This document shows, in pieces, positions 1 to 7,268 of a stretch of 19,336 nucleotides of DNA. The translations under genes and the position numbers were made by a program. Position 1 is the stretch's first letter. Each line of letters starts with the position of its first letter. This DNA comes from Baffinella frigidus (lineage: Eukaryota; Cryptophyceae; Cryptomonadales; Baffinellaceae). A model generated the notes under the pieces. The model was not told where the DNA came from and ran no database searches. It saw only the letters and a program-made list of their open reading frames with translations. The stretch lies in NCBI GenBank assembly GCA_026770585.1, contig MU647419.1, positions 24,100 to 43,435 of the forward strand, read 5' to 3'.

Positions 1-398
1 CCCTCCGTACTGAGGTCTTATTAACCGTTTGGCTTTCTGGGATTTGTACGAGGGGGGCCGCTGCTGAGGGAACTTGGCACATATCCACATATCAGACAGT
101 CAGGGTCGAAAAACGACCTTGGCTTTCAGGGCGGGGTACCGGAAAGCGATACCCCGATTTCGGTACAAACCGGTACCGGAAATCGAACCCCCCCCGGTAC
201 AAATCCGGGGAGAGAAAAGACCTCGAGCTGCACCTAACCACGCCAGATTCTTGGAAGGTGTTGCCAAAAGTCAACTTCTCCTCAAGGCAGTGGTTTTCAG
301 AAGTCAAAGAACCCCATCAGATGTGTTTTAAAAACTTCACACCCACCTGCAATCTGGTGTGGAAATGCTACAAGGGTGGACTCCTTCGTTAACCCAAA

Positions 399-764
399 TA
401 ATTCCTTCGTTAACCCAATTACGTCATACGTAGGGTGCTAGCTCGTTAACCCAAGTACGTCATACGTAGGGTGATACCGTAAGCGCGCACGCCCTACTGC
501 CGGCGTCAGCCTAATTCCGGCTTTCCGTATCACCCTACCGTATCGCATACGGCAGCACCCATCGGAAAGTCGAAACTAGGTAGACGCCGCTTTCGTCCTA
601 CGCCCTCCGCTCTGCCTTATTTGGCGCCTTATGAATTGAAGGTGTTTCCATGTTAAAAGGGTAACGGCCTGAAAATGGGGTAGTTAGGCCTACGGCCGGC
701 ATTAGGGCGTGCGCCCTTTCGGTAGAACCCTGCGTATGACGTAATTGGATTAACGAAGGAATTA
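399..764. repeat. MITE-like element with long terminal inverted repeats
   Basis: The left end (from TAATTCCTTCGTTAACCCAA) is matched in reverse complement by 727-764 with about two mismatches over 38 bp. The complementarity resumes further in: the stretch from 457 with CGTCATACGTAGGGT through GCGCACGCCCTA pairs with 690-741. The motif ACGTCATACGTAGGGTG occurs twice in the left arm (421 and 457), so that arm carries a small internal duplication. No ORF is present, so this is a non-autonomous element. No clear target-site duplication was identified. Confidence 0.7.
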
Positions 765-839
765 CTGCGTCCACATGTGGGTCAGTTTTCGGTGACGTGG
801 CGTCGAGCTGGGACTCGATGCTTTACACGCGCGATCTCT

Positions 840-989
840 CCACCAGCCCTCAGGGTTGGAGCAAATCGACGATTTTTGATTTCCGATTCCTTCGGGAGTG
901 AAGTCGGAATCCGACTTCAACGGCTCCAATTCCCCTTGAAATCGGGAAGTCGAAAACCGTCGATTTGCCCCAGCCGTGAGGGTTGGTGG
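840..989. repeat. Palindromic MITE-like element, family A copy 1
   Basis: The left arm starts CCACCAGCCCTCAGGGTTGG and continues into CAAATCGACGATTTTT. The right arm, ending GTGAGGGTTGGTGG, is its reverse complement over about 38 bp with a few mismatches. A second copy lies at 18457-18629. Frames that stay open across both arms are by-products of the palindrome. Confidence 0.7.
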
Positions 990-1015
990 CTCTTTGAGCT
1001 CTTTGAAGGGACCTC

Positions 1016-1154
1016 CTAGCTCTTCCTGAGTCTGATCCGGTCTCACCACTTTGGGAGACGGGTCTTTTTTTCACCACAAAGTTGACGGATTCGCACCAGA
1101 AACGCGGAATGTCAACTTGAGAATAGCCAGTCAACCCGAGTGAGGCAGCGCTAG
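1016..1154. repeat. MITE-like element with CTAGC(T/G)CT termini, family C, diverged
   Basis: It begins CTAGCTCTTCCTGAG and ends in GAGTGAGGCAGCGCTAG, an imperfect inverted repeat of about 15 bp. The termini resemble the better-preserved copy at 1163-1283, which starts 9 bp further on. The inside contains two short copies of a GTTGAC/GTCAAC motif and no ORF. Confidence 0.45.
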
Positions 1155-1162
1155 GAGACCTC

Positions 1163-1283
1163 CTAGCTCTGCCTGAGCTTTATTCTGGCTCGTCCTAAAG
1201 GCTTTCTATTCGCCCTTTTGTACTGGCGTTCTGCTCTTAAATACTTTCAAGGACGAGCCAGAATAAAACTCGGGCAGAGCTAG
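1163..1283. repeat. Palindromic MITE-like element, family C copy 2
   Basis: The left arm CTAGCTCTGCCTGAG... TTATTCTGGCTCGTCCT is matched by the right arm ...AGGACGAGCCAGAATAA...GGGCAGAGCTAG over about 31 bp. The central region (AAGGCTTTCTATTCGCCC... CTCTTAAATACTTT) is also nearly identical to 18632-18744, so both are copies of one element rather than independent hairpins. Confidence 0.75.
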
Positions 1284-2293
1284 ACCTCGAGCTCCTTAGC
1301 GCGGGCATCTCGCTGCGATTCCCGCCGCTCCCCAAGCCCGTCGCTTGACGCCCCCCACCCGCCCCCGCTCAGACGCATCACCTCGCTGCGCCCTTGACGC
1401 CCGTCGCTCGCCCCCACCGCCCCGCCCCGCCGCAGGGAATGGATGCCGGCCGCTCCCGGCGATGGCGCAGTGGGGGGGGGGCGTGCGGGGAGCGGCAGCC
1501 CATGAGAGGAGGAGGATGGAAGCGCGGAGGAGGATGGAGCGGAGAGCGAGAGCATGGAGCAGCAGCCTGATGCTACAAGGAGTTGCAAGGCGCGCCTCCC
1601 TGCCGACGCACCTCCTCCCCGCCGTAGCGACCGCCGCCCCGCCCCCACCCCGCTCGTGCTTCCCCCCATCCCGCGATCCGCCGCTCCACCCCTCGTCACC
1701 CCCACCAGAGCAGCGCATTCCGCCTCACTCGGGAGGTCAGCTTGGCACGCGCTGGCGCTGGCGGGGTGTTCCGTGCGCAGTTCGGGGCGGCGCTGAGCAG
1801 CGGGGAAGAGAAAATCACCGCCCAGCGGGACGAGCGGCTCAGCCCCCCGGTTCGCGCCGCACTCTCTTGGCCACGGGCAGGGGTGCGCAACAGCTTTCAT
1901 CCTCCCACCCTCTTTCATCTCCCCACCCCACCGCCGCCCGCCGGATGCCTCCCCGCCCAGCTCTCCCAACTCGTCCATCCCCTCGCTGGATCGCAGTAGC
2001 GCCGCCCTCCTCGCACCGCACCGCCGAGCGTTGGCTGAGACGCGCCCAGCCTCGCAGGTTCAGAATCAAAGGCAGAAAGGGAGTCCAGCAAGGCCTCCCC
2101 TCCTGCGCTCCCCCGAGCCCCCGCGCTCACGGAGGCTTGCGGGGGCGTGTTCTCTCTCGCGGCCCGCTGCGCGACACCAAACCCCCAACCCCAAACCCCA
2201 ACTCTTCGGTGCTCTGTGACGGGGAAGCGTCTCAGGGGCGCTCAGACGGATTTTTGACTTCAAAAGTGCAAACCCCCTCAAAAGTCGACAGCG
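1284..2293. other. GC-rich block, open in several frames, no defensible gene
   Basis: About 1 kb of very GC-rich sequence is open in several frames on both strands. The longest is 1345-2310 on +, 321 codons, rich in Pro, Arg, Ala and Ser with no recognisable domain. Opposed long frames (1280-1978 on -) and low-complexity composition are what high GC alone produces. It could be a CpG-rich promoter or 5' region, or the remnant of a proline-rich gene. I see no splice pattern or conserved motif that decides this. Confidence 0.3.
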
Positions 2294-2591
2294 GACTTCG
2301 AAGGATTTGAAAACCTCTGCCCTCCCTACGGTAGGCAACCCGGAGGGACATGGGGGGGTCCTACGGATAAGGTAACCGAAACTCGTGCTCACCAAAAACC
2401 TTGAGGGGGAGAGGACGAAATAACGAGAGGGGGGGGGAAGGGGCTCGACCGGACCTGCATAGGCCGGGTCGAGGAGCTCATCCGTCGGACTTCGAAGGGA
2501 TTTGAACAACCTCTGCCCTACATGTACGGTAGGCAACCCGTAGGGACATAGGGGGGTCCTATGGATAAGGTAACGGAAACTCGGGCTCTCA
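2294..2591. repeat. Two-copy direct repeat, about 100 bp per copy
   Basis: The block starting GGACTTCGAAGGATTTGAA at 2294-2391 recurs at 2487-2591 (GGACTTCGAAGGGATTTGAA). Both copies go on to a CGGTAGGCAACCC motif, a GTCCTAYGGATAAGGTAAC motif and GGAAACTCG. The spacer is purine-rich (runs of GAGGGGGG). No coding pattern is present. Confidence 0.65.
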
Positions 2592-2771
2592 CTCTTCTGA
2601 GCCCGCCGGGTGGATCGCAGCAAAAGCAAAAATGCTTTCTCTTTCTACGAGCTCGTACGAGATTGGAAGGAATTTCCTGTCGTTCGGCAATGTTGGGAGC
2701 ATTCAAAACCTCAAGGACCGAAAGGCGGCGCCAGCCCACAGCGCAGCTGCAATCTGAGCCCAGCTTCTCGA

Positions 2772-3053
2772 CCTACCTCTCCACGTGGCGTGCAGCGGTC
2801 GTGTTTGTCAACTTATTAAACCTCGCTTTTCCCCATCTCATTCGGGCTCACCAAATGCGTGAGCCAGGGCCATCTCCAGCTCCAAGGTTAACGCGTTTGT
2901 CCCAGACTAGGTAGCTCGTCCTAGAGGGCGAGACGTTCTAGTGGATGATTCACCCCTACGGGGTGGTTCCGGGCGCTAGAGCCCTGCGTCTCGGCCTATC
3001 TCTCCTACTGGCGTACAGCGGTCGTGTTTGTCAATTTATTAAACCTCGCTTCC
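2772..3053. repeat. Two-copy direct repeat, about 58 bp
   Basis: The segment with CAGCGGTCGTGTTTGTCAAC followed by TTATTAAACCTCGCTT occurs at 2772-2830 and again at 2996-3053 with few differences. Roughly 165 bp of unrelated sequence separates the copies. Confidence 0.65.
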
Positions 3054-3062
3054 CCCCCAGAC

Positions 3063-3300
3063 CGCGTGAGCCTCGGTCGGACAGGTGATGAGCCTCGATG
3101 GTTGACTAATGAAGGTAAGTTCTCTCTCGCTTGTGTGTCGGGCCTTGGCCGGCGCGGCCTCGCCCCTCCTAAGCGGGGTCTCATCTGGTAGCGAAGGTCG
3201 GTTCGCCCCTCCTAAGCGGGGTCTCACGCGTGAGCCTCGGTCGGACAGGTGATGAGCCTCGACGGTTGACTAATGAACGTATCTTCGATCTCGCGTGTGT
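3063..3300. repeat. Tandem duplication with a 164-bp period
   Basis: CGCGTGAGCCTCGGTCGGAC... GATGAGCCTCGA... GTTGACTAATGAA begins at 3063 and again at 3227. Inside the first unit the 23-bp block beginning CGCCCCTCCTAAGCGGGG occurs twice (3161 and 3204), and its end is reused at 3306. Nested duplication is visible; no gene is supported. Confidence 0.65.
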
Positions 3301-3317
3301 GCCCAAGCGGGGTCTCA

Positions 3318-3478
3318 GACCGTTGTTTCCTCAAACCCAAAAGTAGCCCACCCACCCCTCCCCAAAAAACAGAACGGTGGTTCCTCAAACCAGAAAGTAG
3401 CCCCCCCCGTCCCCCCCGAAAAGTCAAAAACCCAGACCGGTGTTTCCTCAACCCCAAAAAGTGGCCCCCCCGTGATTC
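3318..3478. repeat. Three-copy tandem repeat, 54-63 bp units
   Basis: Units start near 3318, 3372 and 3435. Each has a (G)ACCG(G)TGTTTCCTCAAAC-like head, a purine-rich AAAGTAGCCC middle and a C-run tail of variable length. The frame 3273-3602 stays open across it but encodes only this repeat. Confidence 0.6.
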
Positions 3479-3498
3479 AAAACTGTTGGGAGGATGGA

Positions 3499-3753
3499 GA
3501 ATGATGAGAAGGAGAAGGAGAAGGAGGAGCGACGCCAGGTCTCCTCGCCCCCCCCACCCTTCTCCTCTTTGTTTCAAACGGTTTGAATTCGCAGATGACT
3601 AGAGGCAAGTTACAACGGTCCTTTAGGTCACATGAGAAGAGGAGGAAGAAGGAGGAGAATGATGAGAACGAGAAGGAGAAGAGCCCTTCTCCTCTTTGTT
3701 TCAAAACGGTTGGATTTTGCAGATGGCTAGAGGCAAGTTGCAACGGCCTGAAC
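3499..3753. repeat. Two-copy tandem repeat with a 159-bp period
   Basis: GAATGATGAGAA followed by a GAGAAGGAGAAG run starts at 3499 and 3658. The downstream block CCCTTCTCCTCTTTGTTTCA... CTAGAGGCAAGTT is present at 3559-3624 and 3687-3752. The second copy lacks the tail of the first. Confidence 0.65.
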
Positions 3754-3832
3754 GCGTGGGGGGCCTTCTCCCTTGGACCCCCCCCCCACCTTTCTCCCCA
3801 CCCCCGTCTAGTCTGGTGCGGAGCAAGAGGCC

Positions 3833-3860
3833 GGGTTTAGGGTTTAGGGTTTAGGGTTGG
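3833..3860 (+). repeat. Short interstitial telomere-like array (TTTAGGG x3)
   Basis: Three uninterrupted TTTAGGG units follow GCCGG and end in GGGTTGGGCGCGCC. Orientation is G-rich on the + strand, opposite to the large arrays at 4773-5697. From here to 4170 I see nothing else that can be assigned. Confidence 0.85.
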
Positions 3861-4170
3861 GCGCGCCCAGCCTGGGTATCACGTGGACTCTCTAAAGCAC
3901 CAAAGCAACAAAGCACCATGTACGCTGTGCCTCTTTTGCCTAACTCAAACGCCCGATGAGGAGACCCTTTAGCCGGTTTCTGCCGCGATCCTTCTGCACC
4001 GGGGGGCCTGATGTGATCCGAAAGGAAGCAGGGCCTTTCTGCAGGATAAGTTCCAGTGTCCGCCTATGGTGGGAGTTGAAAGAACCCAAAGGACCTAAAG
4101 GGTCAGGAGGGCGTAGGATACGTGAGGTGACACCTAAGGTGCAGCTTGTTGTGGACCTTGCTCGCCGAGG

Positions 4171-4291
4171 GACAGGGGTTACTCGAAATTGAGAACATTT
4201 GCCGCCCCTAGGGTGGTCCTGTGCTGATATGCGTAGGTCTACAATAGGCACCTAAGGCGGTGTGTGCCCGTAATTTCGAGTAACCCCTGTA
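4171..4291. repeat. MITE-like palindrome, family 1 (ACAGGGGTTACTCG termini)
   Basis: ACAGGGGTTACTCGAAATT at the left pairs with AATTTCGAGTAACCCCTGT at the right. The interior has the CCCTAGGGTGGTCCT-type core seen in other family 1 copies at 5858, 6540, 16792, 17469 and 17867. Its right TA end is shared with the adjoining family 2 element, suggesting insertion of one at the edge of the other at a TA dinucleotide. Confidence 0.75.
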
Positions 4292-4394
4292 TCCCTCAAG
4301 TGGCCAGCCGGTCAAAGTTGACCGAAAAGAGGTCCTAGGCAGGTCCTAGGGCCCTACGGTAGGGCGTATGAGCCTACTGGCCACTTAAGGGATA
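4290..4394. repeat. MITE-like palindrome, family 2 (TATCCCTYAAGTGGCCAG termini)
   Basis: TATCCCTCAAGTGGCCAG at the left is matched by CTGGCCACTTAAGGGATA at the right. The interior contains GGTCCTAGGCAGGTCCTAGG and a CCCTACGGTAGGGCGTATG block. Further copies at 6106, 16994 and 17311 have the same length (about 104 bp), with the core in either orientation. Confidence 0.8.
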
Positions 4395-4454
4395 CTCTCT
4401 AGACGCAGGCCTTCGGCCGGTGGGTTGACACTCATGATTTCATTTCGGAATATT

Positions 4455-4557
4455 ACTGAATCAGTTGCGCGCTATCTTAGGCTTGCAAAGTTTAAAATAA
4501 GGGTGGATAAATATACACCCCAGGCGTAAGATAGCATCAAAGAGCAGCTGGTTCAGT
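4455..4557. repeat. Inverted-repeat element, about 103 bp, AT-rich centre
   Basis: ACTGAATCAGTTG... GCTATCTTAGGCTTG faces CAGGCGTAAGATAGC... CAGCTGGTTCAGT. The centre contains a second small palindrome (AAGGGTGGATAAATATACACCCC). No other copy is seen in the window. Confidence 0.55.
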
Positions 4558-4627
4558 TGTGTTCCGAGATTAGATTGCAAGGTGCGCTTACAGGTTTGGG
4601 GAAATGACGACCCAGTCTGGGTGGCAG

Positions 4628-5767
4628 GGCGGGACGGATCAGCGACCTCCGACGCTCAGCCAGATGGTCAATTATTCCGTCTAACCCGTTCGATTACATG
4701 TTTTGGAAATGACGGTTATATATGTGCCGCAGGGTGGAGCAAACCAGCGCCCTCCGACGCTCAGCCAGATGGTACTTCAAACCCTAAACCCTACACCCTA
4801 AACCTTAAACCCTAATCCCTAAACCCTAAACCCTAAACCCTAAACCCTAAACCCTAAACCCTAAACCCTAAACCCTAAACCACAAACTCTAAACCCCAAA
4901 CCCTGAACCCTAAACCCTAAACCCGAAACCCTGAACCCTAAACCCTAACCCTAAACTCTAAACCCTAAACCCTAAACCCTAAACCCCAAACCCTAAACCC
5001 TCACCCCTAATCCCTAAACACCTAAACCCTAAACCCTAGACCCTAAACCCTAATCCAGGTGGTGTCCGCCGTCAACAAAGCCTTCGAAATCGCCGTGGCA
5101 CCCTTCCTCGCCGGGTGCCAAAACCCTGGACCCGAAACCCGAAACATTACACCCTACACCCTAAACCCTGAACACTAAACACGAAACACGAAACACTGAA
5201 CACTCAACACTCAACCCTGAACCCTAAACCCTGAACCACAAACCCTAAACCCTAAACCCTAAACCACAAACCCTAAACCCTTAACCCCACACTACCACCT
5301 ACCCCCTACACCTTACACCCTACACCCTACACCCTACACCCTAAACCCTAAACCCTAAACCCTAAACCCTAAGCCCTAAGCCCTAAACCCTAAACCCTAA
5401 CCCCTAAACCCTAGAACTCAAACCCTAAACTCTAAGCCCTAAACCCTAATCCCTAAACCCCACACCCTACACCCTGGACCTCAAACCCTAAACCCTAAAC
5501 CCTAAACCCTAATCCCTAATCCCTAAACCCTAAACCCTAAACCCTAAACCCTAAACCCTAAACCCCAAACCCTAAACCCTAAACTCCAAACCAAACTCCA
5601 AACCCTAAACCCTGGAACTCAAACCCTAAACTCTAAACCCTAAACCCTGGACCTCAAACCCTAAACCCTAAACCCTAATCCCTAAACCCTAAACCAGGTG
5701 GTACCTTCTCGGGGACATCTGGGTGTTTCTCAAGGCGGGGTGGGACCACTACTCGCACAGCTACTGA
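4628..5767 (+). CDS. 3' part of an unrecognised split gene with telomere-repeat introns
   Basis: I do not recognise the protein. Proposed exons are a 39-nt mini-exon present twice (4628-4666 and 4733-4771, each after an AG and before a GT, both ending in residues RPPTLSQM), then 5059-5114 (starts VVSAVNKAFEIAV, phase 0 to 2) and 5698-5767 (starts WYLLGDIWVFLKAG, stop TGA 5765-5767). Acceptors are ATCCAG and AACCAG; donors are GTACTT and GTGCCA. Phases agree and the joined peptide looks like genuine protein, hydrophobic and aromatic-rich, possibly a membrane-protein C-terminus. The introns 4772-5058 and 5115-5697 are almost wholly CCCTAAA-like repeats. Upstream exons were not found. It could be a fragment or pseudogene. 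Confidence 0.42.
4773..5058 (-). repeat. Telomere-like array (CCCTAAA)n with variants
   Basis: Many CCCTAAA units are mixed with CCCTAAT, CCCCAAA, CCCTGAA and CTCTAAA variants. The tract begins at once after a GT (4772) and ends exactly at AATCCAG before an open coding-like stretch, so it may be an intron. TTTAGGG is the telomere unit of plants, green algae and several other algal and alveolate groups. The strand given is that of the G-rich repeat. Confidence 0.9.
5121..5697 (-). repeat. Telomere-like array (CCCTAAA)n, degenerate
   Basis: Nearly 580 bp of CCCTAAA units carry blocks of variants: CACTAAA/CACGAAA near 5165-5200, CCCTACA near 5300-5340 and 5460-5480, CCCTGGACCTCAAA near 5475 and 5645, and CCAAACTCCAAA near 5580. 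Higher-order repetition such as CCCTGGAAYTCAAACCCTAAACTCTAAACCC shows local re-duplication. It ends at AAACCAG directly before GTGGTACC. The strand given is that of the G-rich repeat. Confidence 0.9.
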
Positions 5768-5857
5768 GGACCACCGCCAGGGCCCCCCAGCAAGCGTGTT
5801 TGTGTGTGTGTATGAGAGAGAGGGGGGGTGGAACCACCACTCATCCACATACTAGTG

Positions 5858-5965
5858 CACAGGGGTACCTCGTTCATAAGAAATCGCCTCCTCCCAGGAC
5901 CCTACAGTAGGCCTATGGTGATTCCATGGGGGTGAGCGTTTCTTATGAGCGAGGTAGCCCTATCA
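5858..5965. repeat. MITE-like palindrome, family 1
   Basis: CACAGGGGTACCTCGTTCAT then AAGAAATCGCC faces GCGTTTCTTATGAGCGAGGTAGCCCTAT. The core has CCCAGGACCCTACAGTAGGCCTAT. The right end has decayed (AGCCCTATCA instead of ACCCCTGTA). A 17-bp direct repeat AGCTACTGAGGACCACC/G lies outside it at 5759 and 6011. Confidence 0.75.
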
Positions 5966-6105
5966 TACTGGCCAGAACTGGCCCGTACTGGCCGGTACAA
6001 GCCCAAAACCAGCTACTGAGGACCACGCAGATGAGATGTGATCGCCATGCTGTGAGTCGTAGGTTGTACGGATCCAGCGCATCCGAATCGGTTGCTAACC
6101 TCAAA

Positions 6106-6209
6106 CTCCCTCAAGTGGCGAGTAGGCGCATACGCCCTACCGTAGGGCCCTAGGACCTGCGTAGGACCTCTTGGGGATCAATTTTGACCCCCTCGCCACT
6201 CAAGGGACA
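6106..6209. repeat. MITE-like palindrome, family 2
   Basis: CTCCCTCAAGTGGCGAG at the left faces CTCGCCACTCAAGGGACA at the right. The core has CATACGCCCTACCGTAGGGC then CCTAGGACCTGC, in inverse orientation to the copy at 4290. A short direct repeat (GCTGTGAGTCGTAGGTT) lies outside it at 6048 and 6237. Confidence 0.75.
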
Positions 6210-6289
6210 TCTCCTGTGTTTCGGGAAAAGTTCCGTGCTGTGAGTCGTAGGTTACGAGCCTGGGCAACTGTTTGTGAATTCACAACCAA

Positions 6290-6509
6290 CTTAAGGGCCT
6301 ACCTAAGACCTGTTTCGAGAGTCACAAAGAAGAAGAAGAAGAAGAAGAAGACGAAGAGAAGAATGCAGAACCTTAGTGTCCACGCTCGTCACCTGAGACC
6401 CACAAGTACAGTGGTATCTCTGGGGACACGGGGTTGTATCACTCAACTCAAAGCTTAAGGGCCTCCCTAGGACCTGTATCGAGAGTAATAAAGAAGAAGA
6501 AGAAGAACA
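6290..6509. repeat. Two-copy direct repeat with AAG microsatellites
   Basis: CTTAAGGGCCTACCTAAGAC... TTTCGAGAGT then (AAG)n at 6290-6358 recurs at 6454-6509 (CTTAAGGGCCTCCCTAGGAC... ATCGAGAGT then AAG units). The offset is 164 bp. The AAG runs (about 6327-6358 and 6490-6507) differ in length, as expected for microsatellites. No gene is supported here. Confidence 0.65.
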
Positions 6510-6539
6510 CGGTCCCATGCGGGGGGTCGCAGGAGCGGC

Positions 6540-6630
6540 TACAGGGGTACCTCGCTCATAAGAAACCGCCTCCCCCTAGGACCCTACAGTAGCCCTATGC
6601 CTAGGGCCCTATGGTGGTCCTAGGTGGGCC
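6540..6630. repeat. One-ended family 1 element
   Basis: The left terminus TACAGGGGTACCTCGCTCAT, then AAGAAACCGCC, and the core (CCTAGGACCCTACAGTAG... CCTAGGGCCCTATGGTGGTC) match the intact copy at 16792-16912. The expected right arm is missing after CCTAGGTGGGCCC. This is a truncated copy. Confidence 0.7.
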
Positions 6631-6803
6631 CTTCCTCTCTCGTACTTTCAGACTGATATTTTGCCATTTAGGCCCTAGCTAAACAAGGCCTCCTCGGGAG
6701 GGGAAAAACTGTGCGGGTGTACTACACCCTAACCCCTAACATTTGCTTGCTGAAGTCTCCACAACTCACGAACCGACTCTATGTATGAACCCCTCGTGAC
6801 CGA

Positions 6804-6945
6804 TTAGGGTTTAGGGTGTACGTATCGCTACATGCAGAGCACCCCCCTGAACCCTAAACCCTAAACCTAAACCCTAAACCCTACACCCTACACCCTACAC
6901 CCTACACCCTACACCCTACACCCTAAACCCTAAACCCTAAACCCC
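6804..6945. repeat. Telomere-like repeats in head-to-head arrangement
   Basis: ATTAGGGTTTAGGGTGTACG at 6804-6823 is followed within 25 bp by a CCCTGAACCCTAAA... array (6846-6945) that includes a (CCCTACA) sub-array. The orientation flips at about 6835. A smaller piece ACACCCTAACCCCTAAC sits at 6723-6739. Confidence 0.85.
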
Positions 6946-6985
6946 CTGCCTCCCGCGCCTCCGGCCCATGATGGGTCCTCGTGCC

Positions 6986-7084
6986 TAGAGGGTTGTCTCG
7001 ATCGTAATGAGCCCCACCCCCCAGGACCCTACAGCAGGCCTATCTACGGCCCTGCGGTTCCTACAGTAGGCCTACCTACGGCCC
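6986..7084. repeat. Degenerate family 1-like core
   Basis: GAGGGTTGTCTCGATCGTAA then TGAGCCCC is followed by two copies of a (C)CTACAGYAGGCCTAYCTACG motif (7028 and 7058). The termini are lost or strongly diverged, so this is called a relic by resemblance to the cores at 5858 and 16792. Confidence 0.4.
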
Positions 7085-7268
7085 CTTCACACCAGATCCA
7101 ACACCATCCGCACCAGCTCCGGGTCCAGCGCTCTCACTAGCGACCCCGCCCCCAGCCGCTCCCGCTGCCCCATCGCGAATGCGATGCACCGTGCGCGCTG
7201 CTTCGCCACCGCCCGCAGAAGCTCCACAACCTTCACAGTGAATCAAAATCATAAAAAACATCCCTGGT

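Noticed and set aside
1345-2310. 321-codon + strand frame and the opposing 232-codon frame at 1280-1978
   Set aside because: Both lie in very GC-rich sequence where stops are rare; composition is Pro/Arg/Ser low complexity with no domain, and both strands are equally open.
2066-2629. 187-codon minus-strand frame
   Set aside because: It runs through a two-copy direct repeat and repeats its own peptide (SFGYLIRRTPPCPSGLPTV); this is repeat DNA, not a gene.
3224-3602. Open frames on both strands over 3224-3602
   Set aside because: They only translate tandem repeats and GGA/AAG-rich runs.
2294-3753. CRISPR-like array
   Set aside because: Repeat units differ from block to block, spacers are not regular, and the DNA is eukaryotic.
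5759-6026. 17-bp direct repeats (AGCTACTGAGGACCAC) as target-site duplications of a 250-bp insertion
   Set aside because: No inverted or direct terminal structure lies just inside them, and the palindrome at 5858 is not adjacent to either; more likely another local duplication.
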